A DNA stretch of 64,000 nt from Marseilla massiliensis (GTDB taxonomy: Bacteria; Bacteroidota; Bacteroidia; Bacteroidales; Bacteroidaceae): NCBI RefSeq assembly GCF_016899955.1, contig NZ_JACJJL010000015.1, positions 1 to 64,000 of the forward strand. Reading direction: 5' to 3'. This document shows, in pieces, positions 19,357 to 31,945 of this stretch (the stretch's first letter is position 1; each line of letters opens with the position of its first letter). Under the pieces are notes generated by a model that worked only from the letters and a program-made list of their open reading frames with translations, had not been told where the DNA came from and searched no databases. A program made the position numbers and the translations under genes.

Positions 19357-20151
19357 ATGAAACAATCAGGAGCTAAAAAGGCACTCACTCTAAAGACATT
19401 GACCAAAAACAACGTTTGGGATTTGCAGGAAAACGACATTTTCCGAATGCTTGATGGCATCGACAAAGATGTCGACATGAAAGACAATCTGCGGCATTAC
19501 ACAGACTTGATGCGCGGAGCTTTCACCATAGAGGAAATAAAAGACGACTCGGCCCCTATAAAGAATAAATATGAAAAAATGGGCTATAAGGTCGGGCAAA
19601 TCAGACTCGACGACAACTCAACTACTGTTTGGGCTGTGAAAAAGCGCCCGATCATGCGCGTGACCGACCTGACCTACGAGAACATACACCATATCTCCGC
19701 CGCCAAACTGATGGAGGTGCTCGACAGAAACTTCGGCGGCGGATGGGAATCATTGTCGCAGAGCATCAAAGACATCATCGAGAGCGGGTTCGACATCTCT
19801 ACGACCACGCTCCCCAAAGACAGGCTCCATAAGCCCGGCGGCATGTTCGACAAGAAGGTGGCCGACGGCTACGAGGTGCTTGAGATAGCCAAAGGCACAT
19901 GGGTAGAGGCCATTTTCGCGAAGGCCAAGCCCGAGATGGAGAAACCGCGCCTGCAATTCCAAAGCAAGGACGAAGACGAGATACCGGAAGACGACTACGA
20001 CGACATGGACGAAGATGACGATGAGCCCGATGACCCGGACATGTTTGACGAAGACGACATCAACGAAGACAACTATCGGACGACGTTCGACATTGAGGCC
20101 GACCCCGACGAAGAAGCCGGCGACCTGTCAGATTTTGACCCCGAAGACTAA
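19357..20151 (+). CDS. Uncharacterised cytoplasmic protein with acidic tail
   Basis: A 264-residue protein I do not recognise. It lacks a signal peptide or membrane helix. The first 195 residues look folded (a basic start, then mixed alpha/beta with DRNFGGGWESLSQSIKDIIESGFD near 125-148). The last 65 residues are almost wholly Asp/Glu with Pro, Tyr and Met and are probably disordered. Such tails occur in proteins that mimic nucleic acid or bind basic partners, but that is only a suggestion. It has its own promoter and a GC-rich hairpin follows before hppA. Confidence 0.8.
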   Translation: MKQSGAKKALTLKTLTKNNVWDLQENDIFRMLDGIDKDVDMKDNLRHYTDLMRGAFTIEEIKDDSAPIKNKYEKMGYKVGQIRLDDNSTTVWAVKKRPIMRVTDLTYENIHHISAAKLMEVLDRNFGGGWESLSQSIKDIIESGFDISTTTLPKDRLHKPGGMFDKKVADGYEVLEIAKGTWVEAIFAKAKPEMEKPRLQFQSKDEDEIPEDDYDDMDEDDDEPDDPDMFDEDDINEDNYRTTFDIEADPDEEAGDLSDFDPED

Positions 20152-20167
20152 GCCTAACCATACGCCA

Positions 20168-20196
20168 ACACGGGCCGGCAACAGTCCGGCCCGTGT
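20168..20196 (+). terminator. GC-rich hairpin between the acidic-tail gene and hppA
   Basis: Eleven-base perfect stem ACACGGGCCGG (20168-20178) with its complement at 20186-20196. There is no T run, so it may attenuate or stabilise mRNA ends instead of acting as a full terminator. Confidence 0.5.
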
Positions 20197-20249
20197 GAAA
20201 TACTACCTTTAGAAAGAACATACCCAATAACTTAAAACATTCACTTATT

Positions 20250-22457
<2,208 letters not shown>

Positions 22458-22464
22458 CAAAAGA

Positions 22465-22512
22465 CAATCCCCCTCGCACCATACATGTTGTTTCTGGCGA
22501 CGAGGGGGATTG
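22465..22512 (+). terminator. Hairpin terminator after hppA
   Basis: Twelve-base perfect stem CAATCCCCCTCG (22465-22476) with complement 22501-22512, followed by CCATTTCTTTAT. Confidence 0.75.
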
Positions 22513-22622
22513 CCATTTCTTTATGTAACAAGCCTATTGACAGCCAATGCGGATATGACGTGGCATCCTGAATGGCGCAATCCACGCAGCCTACCAAGGC
22601 ATGGCAGACAGAAGCGGCTGTG

Positions 22623-23417
22623 TCATTTGTTTACCGTCAAGTGGAAGCAGCCCTGCTTCACTTCATACTTGATGTAGCAACGGCCCCTCTCCCTGAAGTC
22701 GCGCAACACCTCGCTGAGCACCCATTTCAGCGTGTCGTTACGCACCTGCCGGCGCTCAGGGCCATCAGGGTCTTCTATTGTCTTGTATCGATTGTAGCAG
22801 ATGTCGAAAGTGGTTCCATACAAATGGCAACTGTTTTCGGTTGCATTGCCGTTCCTTGTCCTCAGTTTCCTTACGTCTTCCTTGGTTCGGAGAACGCTCG
22901 TCACTATTATCTGGTGCAACGGTATCCCCTTGATGTAAAGGCTGTCGAAATAAGCCCTGCCTATATCCTGCAACAGAATAGCCGCCTTTGGCACAAGGTA
23001 AGGTATGCTGCTGTTCAACTTGTCTACATAAAAATAGGGATTGCTGCCCACATACACAAGCTCTTCCATCCTGTGCTCCGCTTCAGCGCGGTTGGTAACC
23101 GGCGGCACACCATTGTGCCTTGCCGCCACAAGCTGCACGTCGTTGTTGTCCGGAAATGTCTCGCGGAACGAAGGAACGCTGTAAATCCTGTTTTTCACCG
23201 GGGTGCCGTCCGGCCTCAAATACCGCCTGGCTATGGCTACATTTGTCATTGTGTCGGCCCGTACCACTGCGTCCACGCTGTCGGCCGGCTCGTCCACCTG
23301 CCCATGGGCATCGCCCGCATTTGGCTTGGCGACATCCGGAAAAACACAACGGACAACAGCCAGCACGGCCACAACACTCATAAACCCAAGTAGATATCTG
23401 TTTTTAGAAACCTTCAT
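22623..23417 (-). CDS. DUF5715-type exported protein, peptidase M15-like
   Basis: A 264-residue protein with an N-terminal membrane anchor or signal (about 7-24). The C-terminal half contains SVLRTKEDVRKLRTRNGNA and SCHLYGTTFDICY; the His-x6-Asp spacing is like the zinc site of M15/DacB-like peptidases that cut peptidoglycan stem peptides. I recognise it as the Bacteroidota DUF5715 family, with no proven activity. The frame continues upstream, but the ATG at 23417 begins a clean signal-anchor and lies 27 bases after a promoter -7 element. It faces phoH divergently. Confidence 0.8.
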   Translation of the reverse strand: MKVSKNRYLLGFMSVVAVLAVVRCVFPDVAKPNAGDAHGQVDEPADSVDAVVRADTMTNVAIARRYLRPDGTPVKNRIYSVPSFRETFPDNNDVQLVAARHNGVPPVTNRAEAEHRMEELVYVGSNPYFYVDKLNSSIPYLVPKAAILLQDIGRAYFDSLYIKGIPLHQIIVTSVLRTKEDVRKLRTRNGNATENSCHLYGTTFDICYNRYKTIEDPDGPERRQVRNDTLKWVLSEVLRDFRERGRCYIKYEVKQGCFHLTVNK

Positions 23418-23444
23418 CAGTTGCTCAAACCATTGTTTACCGTG

Positions 23445-23452
23445 CAAAGATA
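23445..23452 (-). promoter_or_regulatory. Promoter -7 element of the DUF5715 gene
   Basis: Minus strand TATCTTTG, full consensus, 27 bases before the chosen ATG; it excludes the longer upstream start. Confidence 0.6.
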
Positions 23453-23610
23453 ACATTTTTATTCCAATTGAAATTATGGTTGGGGCAAAAATAGCATACA
23501 CCATATTAATGCACCGGACAAAACTTGCCGGATGGATTCATTTTAACGGCAATGACACCGTTGCGCATTAAAAAGAGAATAAAAAATAGCAAGATATTAA
23601 AAAGTTTCTG

Positions 23611-23618
23611 TAATTTTG
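23611..23618 (+). promoter_or_regulatory. Promoter -7 element of the phoH operon
   Basis: TAATTTTG, full consensus. Transcription would start just after it, inside the longest open frame, which helps to place the phoH start at 23645. Confidence 0.6.
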
Positions 23619-23644
23619 CAGATGGAAATAAAGGAAGCATAAAA

Positions 23645-24640
23645 TTGATAGAGAAACATATCGTACTTGAGGACATTGACCCGGTGATATTCTACGGCGT
23701 GAACAACGTTCACCTGCAGATGATCAAGGCGCTTTTCCCTAAGCTTAGGATAGTAGGACGCGACAATGTCATACGCGTACTGGGCGACGAAGAACAGATG
23801 TGCGCCTTTGAAGATAACATCGAGGCAATGCGCAAGCACATCATAAAATTCAACTCTCTGCGGTCGGAAGACATCCTTGACATAGTCAATGGCCACAAGA
23901 CCCAAGACGAGATACCCGAAGGGGTGTTAGTATATAGCGTAAGTGGCAGACCGGTGAAAGCGCGCAGCGAAAACCAGCAGAGGCTGATAGATGCCTACAA
24001 CAAAAACGATATGGTGTTTGCCGTAGGGCCGGCCGGTACGGGAAAGACCTATCTCAGCATAGCCTTGGCAGTAAAGGCGCTGAAGGAGAAGGCCATCAAG
24101 AAGATTGTGCTCAGCCGGCCTGCCGTCGAAGCCGGCGAGAAACTGGGGTTCTTGCCCGGCGACATGAAAGACAAGATTGACCCTTACCTGCAACCACTAT
24201 ACGATGCACTGGAAGACATGATACCGGCGGCGCGCCTGCAGGACATGATGGAGAAGCACATAATCCAAATCGCCCCGCTTGCGTTCATGCGCGGAAGGAC
24301 ACTCAGCGACGCCGTGGTCATATTGGATGAAGCGCAGAACACCACACCGGCACAGATACGAATGTTCCTGACGCGAATGGGATGGAACACCAAGATGATA
24401 ATCACCGGCGACTTGACACAGATAGATTTGCCACGCGAACAGTCTTGCGGACTGAAAGAGGCGCTCAACATACTGTCGAACATCGAAGGCATCGGGGTCG
24501 TGACACTCAACAAGAAAGACATCGTTCGCCACAAGCTCGTAACGCGGATAGTGAACGCTTACGAGGCGTTTGACAAGGCTAAAGAGAACAAAGAAACGAA
24601 ACTTAAAAATAGCAACAATGAAAGCATTAACAAAAACTGA
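23645..24640 (+). CDS. phoH: PhoH family ATPase, probable TTG start
   Basis: A 331-residue P-loop protein. Walker [12 protein letters not shown] (about 128-138), DEAQN Walker B and a conserved [10 protein letters not shown] segment. PhoH-like proteins are ATPases linked to RNA metabolism in many bacteria. The frame is open from 23525, but the promoter -7 at 23611-23618, an AAAGGAAG ribosome site at 23631-23638 and the start of homology ([13 protein letters not shown]) all point to the TTG at 23645. The last 23 bases overlap purC, so the two are coupled. Confidence 0.92.
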   Translation: MIEKHIVLEDIDPVIFYGVNNVHLQMIKALFPKLRIVGRDNVIRVLGDEEQMCAFEDNIEAMRKHIIKFNSLRSEDILDIVNGHKTQDEIPEGVLVYSVSGRPVKARSENQQRLIDAYNKNDMVFAVGPAGTGKTYLSIALAVKALKEKAIKKIVLSRPAVEAGEKLGFLPGDMKDKIDPYLQPLYDALEDMIPAARLQDMMEKHIIQIAPLAFMRGRTLSDAVVILDEAQNTTPAQIRMFLTRMGWNTKMIITGDLTQIDLPREQSCGLKEALNILSNIEGIGVVTLNKKDIVRHKLVTRIVNAYEAFDKAKENKETKLKNSNNESINKN

Positions 24641-25565
24641 TTTCCATTTTGAAGGCCAAAAGAGTGTTTATCACGGCAAAGTACGCGACGTGTACAATAT
24701 AAACGATGACTTGATGGTCATGGTGGCTACGGACAGAATTTCAGCTTTCGATGTAGTACTCCCCAAAGGCATACCATTCAAGGGGCAAGTTCTTAACCAA
24801 ATAGCAGCCAAGTTCCTTGACGCTACAAGCGACATCTGCCCAAACTGGAAACTTGCAACGCCCGACCCTATGGTGACTGTTGGGTTAAAGTGCGAAGGGT
24901 TTCGTGTCGAAATGATTATCCGTTCCATACTGACAGGGTCGGCATGGCGCGAATACAAGAAAGGCTGCAGGGAGATTTGTGGCGTCAAGCTGCCTGAGGG
25001 CATGAAAGAGAACCAGAGGTTCCCTGAACCCATAATAACCCCGACAACAAAGGCCGACGAAGGCCATGACCTCAACATATCAAAGGAAGAGATCATTGCA
25101 CAGGGCATTATGAGCGCCGAAGACTATGCCGTTGTGGAAGACTATACAAGGAAACTCTTTAACAGAGGCCAGGAAATAGCTGTCAGGCAAGGGCTTATAT
25201 TGGTTGACACTAAGTATGAGTTCGGCAAGAGAGACGGCAAAATATACCTCATCGACGAGATACACACACCCGACTCAAGCCGCTATTTCTACGCCGACGG
25301 GTACGAGGAGAAATTTGAGAAAGGCGAACCACAGCGCCAACTGTCAAAGGAGTTTGTACGCCAATGGCTCATAGAGCACAACTTCATGAACGAACCCGGA
25401 CAGCAAATGCCTGAGATTACCGACGAATACGCTGCAAGCGTGAGCGACAGGTACATTGAGCTTTACGAGCATATCACCGGCGAGAAGTTTGACAAAGCTG
25501 CCGAAGAAGGTGATATTGCCGCACGCATAGAAAAGAACGTGAGCGCTTATCTCAAGACAAGATAA
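24618..25565 (+). CDS. purC: Phosphoribosylaminoimidazole-succinocarboxamide synthase
   Basis: A 315-residue SAICAR synthetase, step 8 (counting) of IMP synthesis: ATP-dependent joining of CAIR and aspartate. [29 protein letters not shown], and [19 protein letters not shown] are the signature blocks of the longer PurC form found in Bacteroidota and eukaryote-like enzymes. The ATG at 24618 matches the family start and lies inside the end of phoH. With purM further down, two purine genes share this run. Confidence 0.96.
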   Translation: MKALTKTDFHFEGQKSVYHGKVRDVYNINDDLMVMVATDRISAFDVVLPKGIPFKGQVLNQIAAKFLDATSDICPNWKLATPDPMVTVGLKCEGFRVEMIIRSILTGSAWREYKKGCREICGVKLPEGMKENQRFPEPIITPTTKADEGHDLNISKEEIIAQGIMSAEDYAVVEDYTRKLFNRGQEIAVRQGLILVDTKYEFGKRDGKIYLIDEIHTPDSSRYFYADGYEEKFEKGEPQRQLSKEFVRQWLIEHNFMNEPGQQMPEITDEYAASVSDRYIELYEHITGEKFDKAAEEGDIAARIEKNVSAYLKTR

Positions 25566-25606
25566 GCAGGCTCAGCACCCCTTTCCAAACATTCCCGTAT
25601 ATAATA

Positions 25607-26341
25607 ATGTACAGACAAGAGGAGATAAAGCCGTATAGCGGACGTGAGAGCAAGGGCAAACAGGTCGAACAGATGTTCGACCAGATTGCCCACTCTTACG
25701 ACGCCCTCAACCACCGCCTGTCATGGGACATTGACAAGTGTTGGCGACGCAAGGCCATATCGCAACTTAAGCCTTACGCCCCCGGCACAATACTCGACGT
25801 TGCAACAGGCACGGGAGACTTCGCTATACTCTCCGCAAAGATGCTTAACCCGTCGAAACTTGTCGGGATAGACCTGAGCGAAGGCATGATGGAGATAGGC
25901 CGCAACAAGGTGAAGCAACAAGGCTTGGACGGCACAATATCTTTCACAAAGGGCGACTGCATGCATTTGCCGTTTGGCGATGAAAGTTTCGATGCCGTCA
26001 CGGCAGCCTTTGGCATCAGGAATTTCGAGGACTTGGAACAGGGACTGAGAGAGATGCAACGTGTGCTGAAGAAAGGCGGCGTGTTGTGCATCATCGAACT
26101 CACCACCCCGGTGAGCTTCCCAATGAAGCAACTATTCCGCGTCTATTCGCACACAATCCTCCCGATGTACGGAAGGATGATTTCTAAGGACGACAAAGCA
26201 TACAGCTACCTGACGGCCACGATAGAGGCTTTCCCACAGGGGGAGACTATGATTGGCATACTCAAGGGCGCCGGCTTTACGTCTGCGTCGTTCAAGCGAC
26301 TGACTTTTGGTATATGCACCATGTACATGGCTAAGAAATAA
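25607..26341 (+). CDS. ubiE: Demethylmenaquinone methyltransferase
   Basis: A 244-residue class I SAM methyltransferase (UbiE/MenG) that methylates demethylmenaquinone in the last step of menaquinone synthesis. [24 protein letters not shown] (motif I), [42 protein letters not shown] and the [12 protein letters not shown] end are all characteristic. Bacteroidota respire with menaquinone, hence the methylation of menaquinone alone is expected. It follows purC by 41 bases. Confidence 0.95.
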   Translation: MYRQEEIKPYSGRESKGKQVEQMFDQIAHSYDALNHRLSWDIDKCWRRKAISQLKPYAPGTILDVATGTGDFAILSAKMLNPSKLVGIDLSEGMMEIGRNKVKQQGLDGTISFTKGDCMHLPFGDESFDAVTAAFGIRNFEDLEQGLREMQRVLKKGGVLCIIELTTPVSFPMKQLFRVYSHTILPMYGRMISKDDKAYSYLTATIEAFPQGETMIGILKGAGFTSASFKRLTFGICTMYMAKK

Positions 26342-26352
26342 ACAACAACGTT

Positions 26353-27105
26353 ATGGATAAATATGGCCTCATAGGGTATCCGCTCGTACATTCGTTCTCA
26401 ATAAGTTATTTCAACCAGAAATTCATCGACGAGAAGATAGATGCTGTTTATGAGAACTTCGAGATACCCACAATCGACTTGCTCCCGGAAGTCATTGATT
26501 CTAACCCTGACTTGCGCGGGCTCAACGTGACAATCCCATACAAGCAGAAAGTCATGCCTTTCCTCGACGCCATAAGCCAGGAGGCTATGGCCATCGGGGC
26601 TGTCAATGTAATCAAGGTGACAAGGGAAGGCGGCAAAAGCAGATTGAAAGGCTATAACTCCGATGTGATTGGATTTACCAAGAGCATAGAGTCAATGCTT
26701 GAGAAATTCCATAAGAAGGCATTGATACTCGGAACGGGGGGCGCCTCAAAAGCCGTGGACTACGGGTTGAAATCCCTCGGCCTGGAAACAGTGTTTGTCA
26801 GCAGATACCAACGTCCGGGCACCATTCAGTATGAGGACATAACACCCGACATAATAAAGGAGTACAACGTAATAGTCAACTGTACTCCGTGCGGCATGTA
26901 TCCCCACACGGAAGAGTGCCCCAAACTGCCCTACGAAGCCATGGACAACCGTACAATCCTATATGACTTGATATACAATCCCGACACCACTTTGTTCATG
27001 AAGAAAGGTGCCGAGCATGGCGCAAACACAAAGAACGGGCTCGAGATGCTGCTGCTGCAGGCCTTTGCCAGCTGGGACTTCTGGCACGGCAAGGAACAGG
27101 ACTGA
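26353..27105 (+). CDS. aroE: Shikimate dehydrogenase
   Basis: A 250-residue NADP-dependent enzyme reducing 3-dehydroshikimate, fourth step of the shikimate route. Substrate motifs LVHSFS, catalytic K64 in NVTIPYKQK, D104 in YNSDVIGF, and a GTGGASKA nucleotide loop. Its length is that of the short Bacteroidota form. It begins 11 bases after the methyltransferase gene, so both are in one operon. Confidence 0.95.
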   Translation: MDKYGLIGYPLVHSFSISYFNQKFIDEKIDAVYENFEIPTIDLLPEVIDSNPDLRGLNVTIPYKQKVMPFLDAISQEAMAIGAVNVIKVTREGGKSRLKGYNSDVIGFTKSIESMLEKFHKKALILGTGGASKAVDYGLKSLGLETVFVSRYQRPGTIQYEDITPDIIKEYNVIVNCTPCGMYPHTEECPKLPYEAMDNRTILYDLIYNPDTTLFMKKGAEHGANTKNGLEMLLLQAFASWDFWHGKEQD

Positions 27106-27152
27106 CCATAAGCCGGCCCGGCCGACAAATAACAATACACAAATTAAGGTAT

Positions 27153-28325
27153 ATGGAGAATAGCAACCGATACATGATGCGCGGTGTCAGCGCCGCAAAG
27201 GAAGATGTTCACAACGCGATAAAGAATATAGACAAGGGCATCTTCCCGCAAGCATTTTGCAAGATAATACCCGACATACTGGGTGGCGACCCTGAATATT
27301 GCAACATAATGCATGCCGACGGGGCCGGAACAAAATCGTCGTTGGCCTACGCATATTGGAAAGAGACTGGCGACCTCGGAGTTTGGAAAGGCATTGCGCA
27401 AGACTCACTCATAATGAACACCGACGACCTGTTGTGTGTCGGTGCCGTCGACAACATATTAGTGTCAAGCACAATCGGCCGCAACAAGATTCTCGTGCCG
27501 GGCGAAGTAATCTCGGCAATCATCAACGGCACCGACGAACTGCTCAAGCAGATGAGGGAGATGGGAATCGGAATATACGCAACCGGAGGCGAAACGGCCG
27601 ACGTGGGCGACCTTGTGCGCACCATCGTCGTAGACACCACGGTGACATGCAGAATGAAGCGGAGCGACGTGATAAACAATGCCAACATCCGTCCGGGCGA
27701 CGTCATTGTCGGACTGGCTTCTTTCGGCAAGGCCACATACGAAGACAGGTATAACGGCGGCATGGGAAGCAACGGACTGACAAGCGCCCGCCACGACGTG
27801 TTTGCTAAATACCTGGCAGAGAAATACCCCGAGACCTACGACCATGCGGTGCCGTCCTACCTAGTGTACAGCGGCCACTACCACCTGGACCAAAGGATAG
27901 ACGGCCTGGATGTCGACGCCGGGCAGCTTGTGCTGTCGCCAACGCGCACCTACGCCCCCGTCATTAAGAGGATACTCGACAAGCACCGCCACGACATCCA
28001 CGGCATGGTGCATTGCACTGGAGGGGCCCAAACCAAGGTCCTGCACTTTGTCGGCGACAACTGCCATGTGGTGAAAGACAACATGTTTGCCGTACCGCCA
28101 TTGTTCAGCATCATTAGAGAAGAAAGCGGAACCGACTGGAAGGAGATGTACAAGGTGTTCAACATGGGGCACAGGATGGAAATATATGTAAGCGAAGAGC
28201 TTGCAGACGACATCATCTCAATAAGCCGGCAGTTCGGCATAGAGGCACAGGTGGTGGGCCATATCGAAGAGGGAAGGAAGAGCCTTACGATAAAGAGCGA
28301 GTTTGGAACATTTGAATACGACTGA
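27153..28325 (+). CDS. purM: AIR synthase family protein (phosphoribosylformylglycinamidine cyclo-ligase)
   Basis: A 390-residue member of the PurM/AIR synthase superfamily. HADGAGTKSSLAY and GGETADVGDLVRTIVVDTT correspond to the ATP- and substrate-binding loops; MNTDDLLCVGAVDNILVSSTIGRNK is typical of the Bacteroidota version, which is longer and divergent from the E. coli protein. It should close the imidazole ring in purine synthesis. The neighbours prfA (5 bases away) and pyrF are the conserved context in this phylum. Confidence 0.88.
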   Translation: MENSNRYMMRGVSAAKEDVHNAIKNIDKGIFPQAFCKIIPDILGGDPEYCNIMHADGAGTKSSLAYAYWKETGDLGVWKGIAQDSLIMNTDDLLCVGAVDNILVSSTIGRNKILVPGEVISAIINGTDELLKQMREMGIGIYATGGETADVGDLVRTIVVDTTVTCRMKRSDVINNANIRPGDVIVGLASFGKATYEDRYNGGMGSNGLTSARHDVFAKYLAEKYPETYDHAVPSYLVYSGHYHLDQRIDGLDVDAGQLVLSPTRTYAPVIKRILDKHRHDIHGMVHCTGGAQTKVLHFVGDNCHVVKDNMFAVPPLFSIIREESGTDWKEMYKVFNMGHRMEIYVSEELADDIISISRQFGIEAQVVGHIEEGRKSLTIKSEFGTFEYD

Positions 28326-28330
28326 CATAT

Positions 28331-29443
28331 ATGCCAGAAAACAATAGCATACTTGAGAAACTTGACGGATTGGTGAGCAGGTACGAGGAGGTGGCAACGC
28401 TCATCACCGACCCTGCCGTCATTGCCGACCAGGAACGATACGTCAAGCTCACACGCGAATACAAGGAACTGGGCGACATCATGGATGCCCGAAAGCGTTA
28501 CGTGGCGTGCCTTAACTCCATAGCCGAAGCAAAAGACATACTGGCCAACGAGAGCGACCCAGAAATGAAGGAGATGGCCAGGGAGGAGCTCTCGGCAAAC
28601 GAAGCGCTGCAGCCGAAAATTGAAGATGAGATAAAGATGGCCCTTGTTCCCAAAGACCCGGAGGACGCAAAGAACGTGCAAATGGAAATAAGGGCCGGTA
28701 CGGGAGGCGACGAGGCCGCCTTGTTTGCAGGCGACTTGTTCCAGATGTACAAGAAGTTTTGCGACTCAAAAGGTTGGTCGTTGGCCATAACGAGTGTCAG
28801 TGAAGGGGCTGTCGGCGGATTCAAGGAAATAGACTTTGCCGTCAGCGGCGACAACGTTTACGGCACATTGAAATATGAGTCTGGTGTGCACCGCGTGCAG
28901 CGCGTGCCGGCCACCGAGACCCAGGGACGCATGCACACCAGCGCAGCCACTGTGGCCGTGCTCCCTGAAGCCGACCGGTTTGAAGTGAACATAAACGAAG
29001 GTGACATCAAGTGGGACACATTCAGGAGCTCGGGCGCAGGAGGACAGAATGTCAACAAGGTGGAATCGGGTGTCAGGCTGCGGTATCCGTGGAAGAACCC
29101 GAATACCGGCGAGACGGAGGAAATACTGATAGAGTGCACCGAGACGCGCGACCAACCCAAGAACAAGGAGCGCGCCCTGTCGAGATTGCGCACATTCATA
29201 TATGACCGCGAGCACCAGAAATACATAGACGACATAGCAAACCGCCGCAAGACGCTTGTGTCGACAGGCGACAGAAGCGCAAAGATACGTACTTACAACT
29301 TTCCGCAAGGCCGTGTCACCGACCACAGGATTGGATATACCACCCACGACTTGCAGGGATTTTTGGGCGGCGACATACAGGCACTCATCGATGCACTGAC
29401 TGTTGCCGAAAACGCTGAGCGAATGAAAGACAACGAACTATAA
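28331..29443 (+). CDS. prfA: Peptide chain release factor 1
   Basis: A 370-residue RF1 that releases peptides at UAA and UAG. Codon-recognition PAT in [15 protein letters not shown], and GGQ near 237-239 in [18 protein letters not shown], the Gln being the methylated catalytic site. Length is normal. It follows purM by 5 bases and precedes pyrF. Confidence 0.97.
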   Translation: MPENNSILEKLDGLVSRYEEVATLITDPAVIADQERYVKLTREYKELGDIMDARKRYVACLNSIAEAKDILANESDPEMKEMAREELSANEALQPKIEDEIKMALVPKDPEDAKNVQMEIRAGTGGDEAALFAGDLFQMYKKFCDSKGWSLAITSVSEGAVGGFKEIDFAVSGDNVYGTLKYESGVHRVQRVPATETQGRMHTSAATVAVLPEADRFEVNINEGDIKWDTFRSSGAGGQNVNKVESGVRLRYPWKNPNTGETEEILIECTETRDQPKNKERALSRLRTFIYDREHQKYIDDIANRRKTLVSTGDRSAKIRTYNFPQGRVTDHRIGYTTHDLQGFLGGDIQALIDALTVAENAERMKDNEL

Positions 29444-29465
29444 ACATCAATATCCGACAAACGCC

Positions 29466-30287
29466 ATGAACAGAAAAGAACTGACAGAGCAGATTTTCAA
29501 GAAAAAGACATTCTTGTGTGTCGGCCTTGACACTGACATAAGCAAGATTCCAAGCCATCTGCTGGCAGACGACGACCCTATATTTGCATTCAACAAAGCC
29601 ATTGTCGACGCAACCGCACCTTACTGTGTGGCATACAAGCCCAACCTTGCATTCTACGAATCGGCAGGACTGAAAGGCATGGCTTCATTCGAGAAGACGG
29701 TGGGCTACATCAAGGAATCATACCCCCACCACTTCATCATTGCCGACGCCAAGCGCGGAGACATAGGAAACACTTCGGCCATGTATGCCAGGACATTCTT
29801 TGGCGAGTATGATGTCGACGCCCTGACCGTGGCGCCATACATGGGTGAAGACAGTGTCACGCCGTTCCTCACCTACGAAGGCAAGTGGGTGATACTGCTT
29901 GCACTGACAAGCAACAAGGGCTCGCACGACTTCCAGATGACACCCTTTGCCAACGGAGAGCGTCTGTTTGAGAGCGTGCTGAAGACCTCGCAAAAATGGG
30001 GCGACGACCAGAACATGATGTATGTGGTAGGCGCAACCCAGGGCAGGATGTTTGAAGACATACGCAAGGTGGCCCCCACCCACTTCCTGCTCGTTCCCGG
30101 CGTTGGCGCCCAGGGAGGCAGTCTGCAGGAGGTGTGCAAATACGGCATGACCAAAGACTGCGGCCTGCTGGTGAATTCATCGAGGGGAATAATATATGCG
30201 GGCAGCGGCGAGGACTTTGCGGCCACGGCTGCCGAAAAGGCCCGCGAGCTGCAGGCAGAGATGGAAACGGAGCTGGCCCGGCTGTGA
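29466..30287 (+). CDS. pyrF: Orotidine 5'-phosphate decarboxylase (type 2)
   Basis: A 273-residue enzyme making UMP from OMP. The catalytic D94-K96-D99 array is in [22 protein letters not shown] and NSSRGIIYA form the phosphate site. This is the longer subfamily found in Bacteroidota and actinobacteria. Last gene of the phoH-purC-menG-aroE-purM-prfA-pyrF run; a terminator follows 42 bases later. Confidence 0.96.
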   Translation: MNRKELTEQIFKKKTFLCVGLDTDISKIPSHLLADDDPIFAFNKAIVDATAPYCVAYKPNLAFYESAGLKGMASFEKTVGYIKESYPHHFIIADAKRGDIGNTSAMYARTFFGEYDVDALTVAPYMGEDSVTPFLTYEGKWVILLALTSNKGSHDFQMTPFANGERLFESVLKTSQKWGDDQNMMYVVGATQGRMFEDIRKVAPTHFLLVPGVGAQGGSLQEVCKYGMTKDCGLLVNSSRGIIYAGSGEDFAATAAEKARELQAEMETELARL

Positions 30288-30328
30288 GCGGCAGCATTAG
30301 CCTGCACCAACATTGATCAGACATGCGA

Positions 30329-30360
30329 CAAAAGAAGGAGCCTGCCGACTCCTTCTTTTG
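30329..30360 (+). terminator. Intrinsic terminator after pyrF
   Basis: Twelve-base perfect stem CAAAAGAAGGAG (30329-30340) with complement 30349-30360 whose 3' arm contains the T run CTTCTTTTG. Confidence 0.85.
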
Positions 30361-30674
30361 TAATGCAAAAGGAAAGAATGGCACAAGCGCGATAACGATA
30401 TCATTTACAACTACTTACAAACGGGCCCTCGTTAAGTGCCGAAATGGCCCTTGCGGCCACCTCATACAGCCCGTTTCACGATTCAATATGGCCTGTTTCG
30501 GCTTGCCTTACAACAGCCGGGGGCCCATGCCCCACCCTTTTGTAACGAAAAATGCGCCCCACATGCCTGCATGGAGCGGTAGCGGCAGCCGCTGGCAAGC
30601 ATGGCCCAAGTGGCGGCATACGGCAATCCTGCCGACGGTGCAGGCACAAGGAATGATTTGAACATATAACCCAC
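30361..30674. repeat. Gap with GC-rich repeat-like blocks
   Basis: No gene seen. ACAAACGGGCCC (near 30417), GCCCGTTTCACG (near 30470) and GGCCTGTTTCGG (near 30490) resemble, in both orientations, the CAAAACGGCC repeat of other gaps; TTTTGTAACGAAAAATGCG near 30538 resembles the GTTACGAAATGCAC word near 9150. Confidence 0.4.
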
Positions 30675-31895
30675 ATGAACGACTACAAGATAATCAACGA
30701 CCCTGTTTTCGGGTTCATAAAGATTCCGCGCGGACTGCTTCTCAACATAGTGCAGCATCCGCTCATGCAGAGGCTGACGCGGATAAACCAACTCGGCTTG
30801 GCTTCTGTGGTCTATCCGGGGGCAAGGCATTCACGTTTCCAACACTCGATAGGGGCGTTACACTTGATGAGCGAGGCCATTGCCACACTGAGGCAAAAGG
30901 GCAACTTCATTTTCGACAGCGAGGCAGAGGCCGTCGAGGCGGCAATACTGATGCACGACATAGGGCACGGCCCGTTCAGCCATGTGCTTGAACACACACT
31001 GTTCAAGGGCATATCCCACGAAGAGATATCGCTGATGATGATGGGAAAGATAAACCATGAGCTGGGCGACCAGCTTAACCTGGCCATAAAGATATTCAAG
31101 AACGAATACCCCAAGAACTACCTGCACCAACTCATCAGCAGCCAGCTCGACATGGACAGGCTCGACTACCTGCGGCGCGACAGTTTCTTTACAGGTGTCA
31201 ACGAGGGCAACATCGGCAGTGCGCGCATAATAAAGATGCTGAACGTGCATGACGACAACCTCGTGGTGGAGCACAAAGGCATATTTTCAATAGAAAACTA
31301 CCTCACCTCGCGCAGGCTGATGTACTGGCAAGTCTATCTCCACAAGACAGCCGTCGGCTACGAGAGCGTGCTCATCAGCGCCCTCAACAGGGCCAAGGCC
31401 CTGGCACGCAGCGGTTGCACTGTGTTTGCGCCGCCGTCATTGAAGTTCTTTCTCGACAATGACGTTGATGCCAAATGGTTCGACGAACACCCGGAAACGA
31501 TTGATGTCTATCGCGAACTCGACGACAATGACATATGGTGCGCCCTGAAGGTGTGGATGCACCATGACGACAAGATTCTGTCGACCCTTGCCGACAACAT
31601 GGTCAACCGGCACATCTTCAAGGTCGAGGTAAGCGACACCCCGTTCAGTGAAGAATATGTTGAAGAAATATCACAACATGTAAGCGGCCACCTTGGCATC
31701 GACAAGAATGACTCCAAATACTTTGTCGTGGTCAACACAATACAGAAAGACATGTACGACATGGACGACGACAACATAACCATAATGTATGACGACGGAA
31801 CAACCAAAGACATTTCAAAGGCTTCCGAACTGCTCAATGTCGAGCTGCTTTCTAAAAAAATAAGAAAATATTACCTCTGTTATCAACGTATCTAA
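30675..31895 (+). CDS. HD-domain phosphohydrolase (dGTPase-like)
   Basis: A 406-residue metal-dependent phosphohydrolase. RFQHSIGALHL and MHDIGHGPFSHVLEH give the HD metal ligands; SSQLDMDRLDYLRRDSFFTG is typical of the SAMHD1/YdhJ-like branch, whose tested members hydrolyse dNTPs. Substrate is not certain here. It commonly sits just before the lpxD cluster in Bacteroidota, as it does here (50 bases), though lpxD has its own promoter. Confidence 0.88.
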   Translation: MNDYKIINDPVFGFIKIPRGLLLNIVQHPLMQRLTRINQLGLASVVYPGARHSRFQHSIGALHLMSEAIATLRQKGNFIFDSEAEAVEAAILMHDIGHGPFSHVLEHTLFKGISHEEISLMMMGKINHELGDQLNLAIKIFKNEYPKNYLHQLISSQLDMDRLDYLRRDSFFTGVNEGNIGSARIIKMLNVHDDNLVVEHKGIFSIENYLTSRRLMYWQVYLHKTAVGYESVLISALNRAKALARSGCTVFAPPSLKFFLDNDVDAKWFDEHPETIDVYRELDDNDIWCALKVWMHHDDKILSTLADNMVNRHIFKVEVSDTPFSEEYVEEISQHVSGHLGIDKNDSKYFVVVNTIQKDMYDMDDDNITIMYDDGTTKDISKASELLNVELLSKKIRKYYLCYQRI

Positions 31896-31906
31896 ATAAA
31901 TATTGC

Positions 31907-31914
31907 TATATTTG
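31907..31914 (+). promoter_or_regulatory. Promoter -7 element of the lpxD operon
   Basis: TATATTTG, full consensus, 31 bases before the lpxD ATG. Confidence 0.65.
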
Positions 31915-31945
31915 CAGAATTAATTAGGCCAATATAACTATTAAG

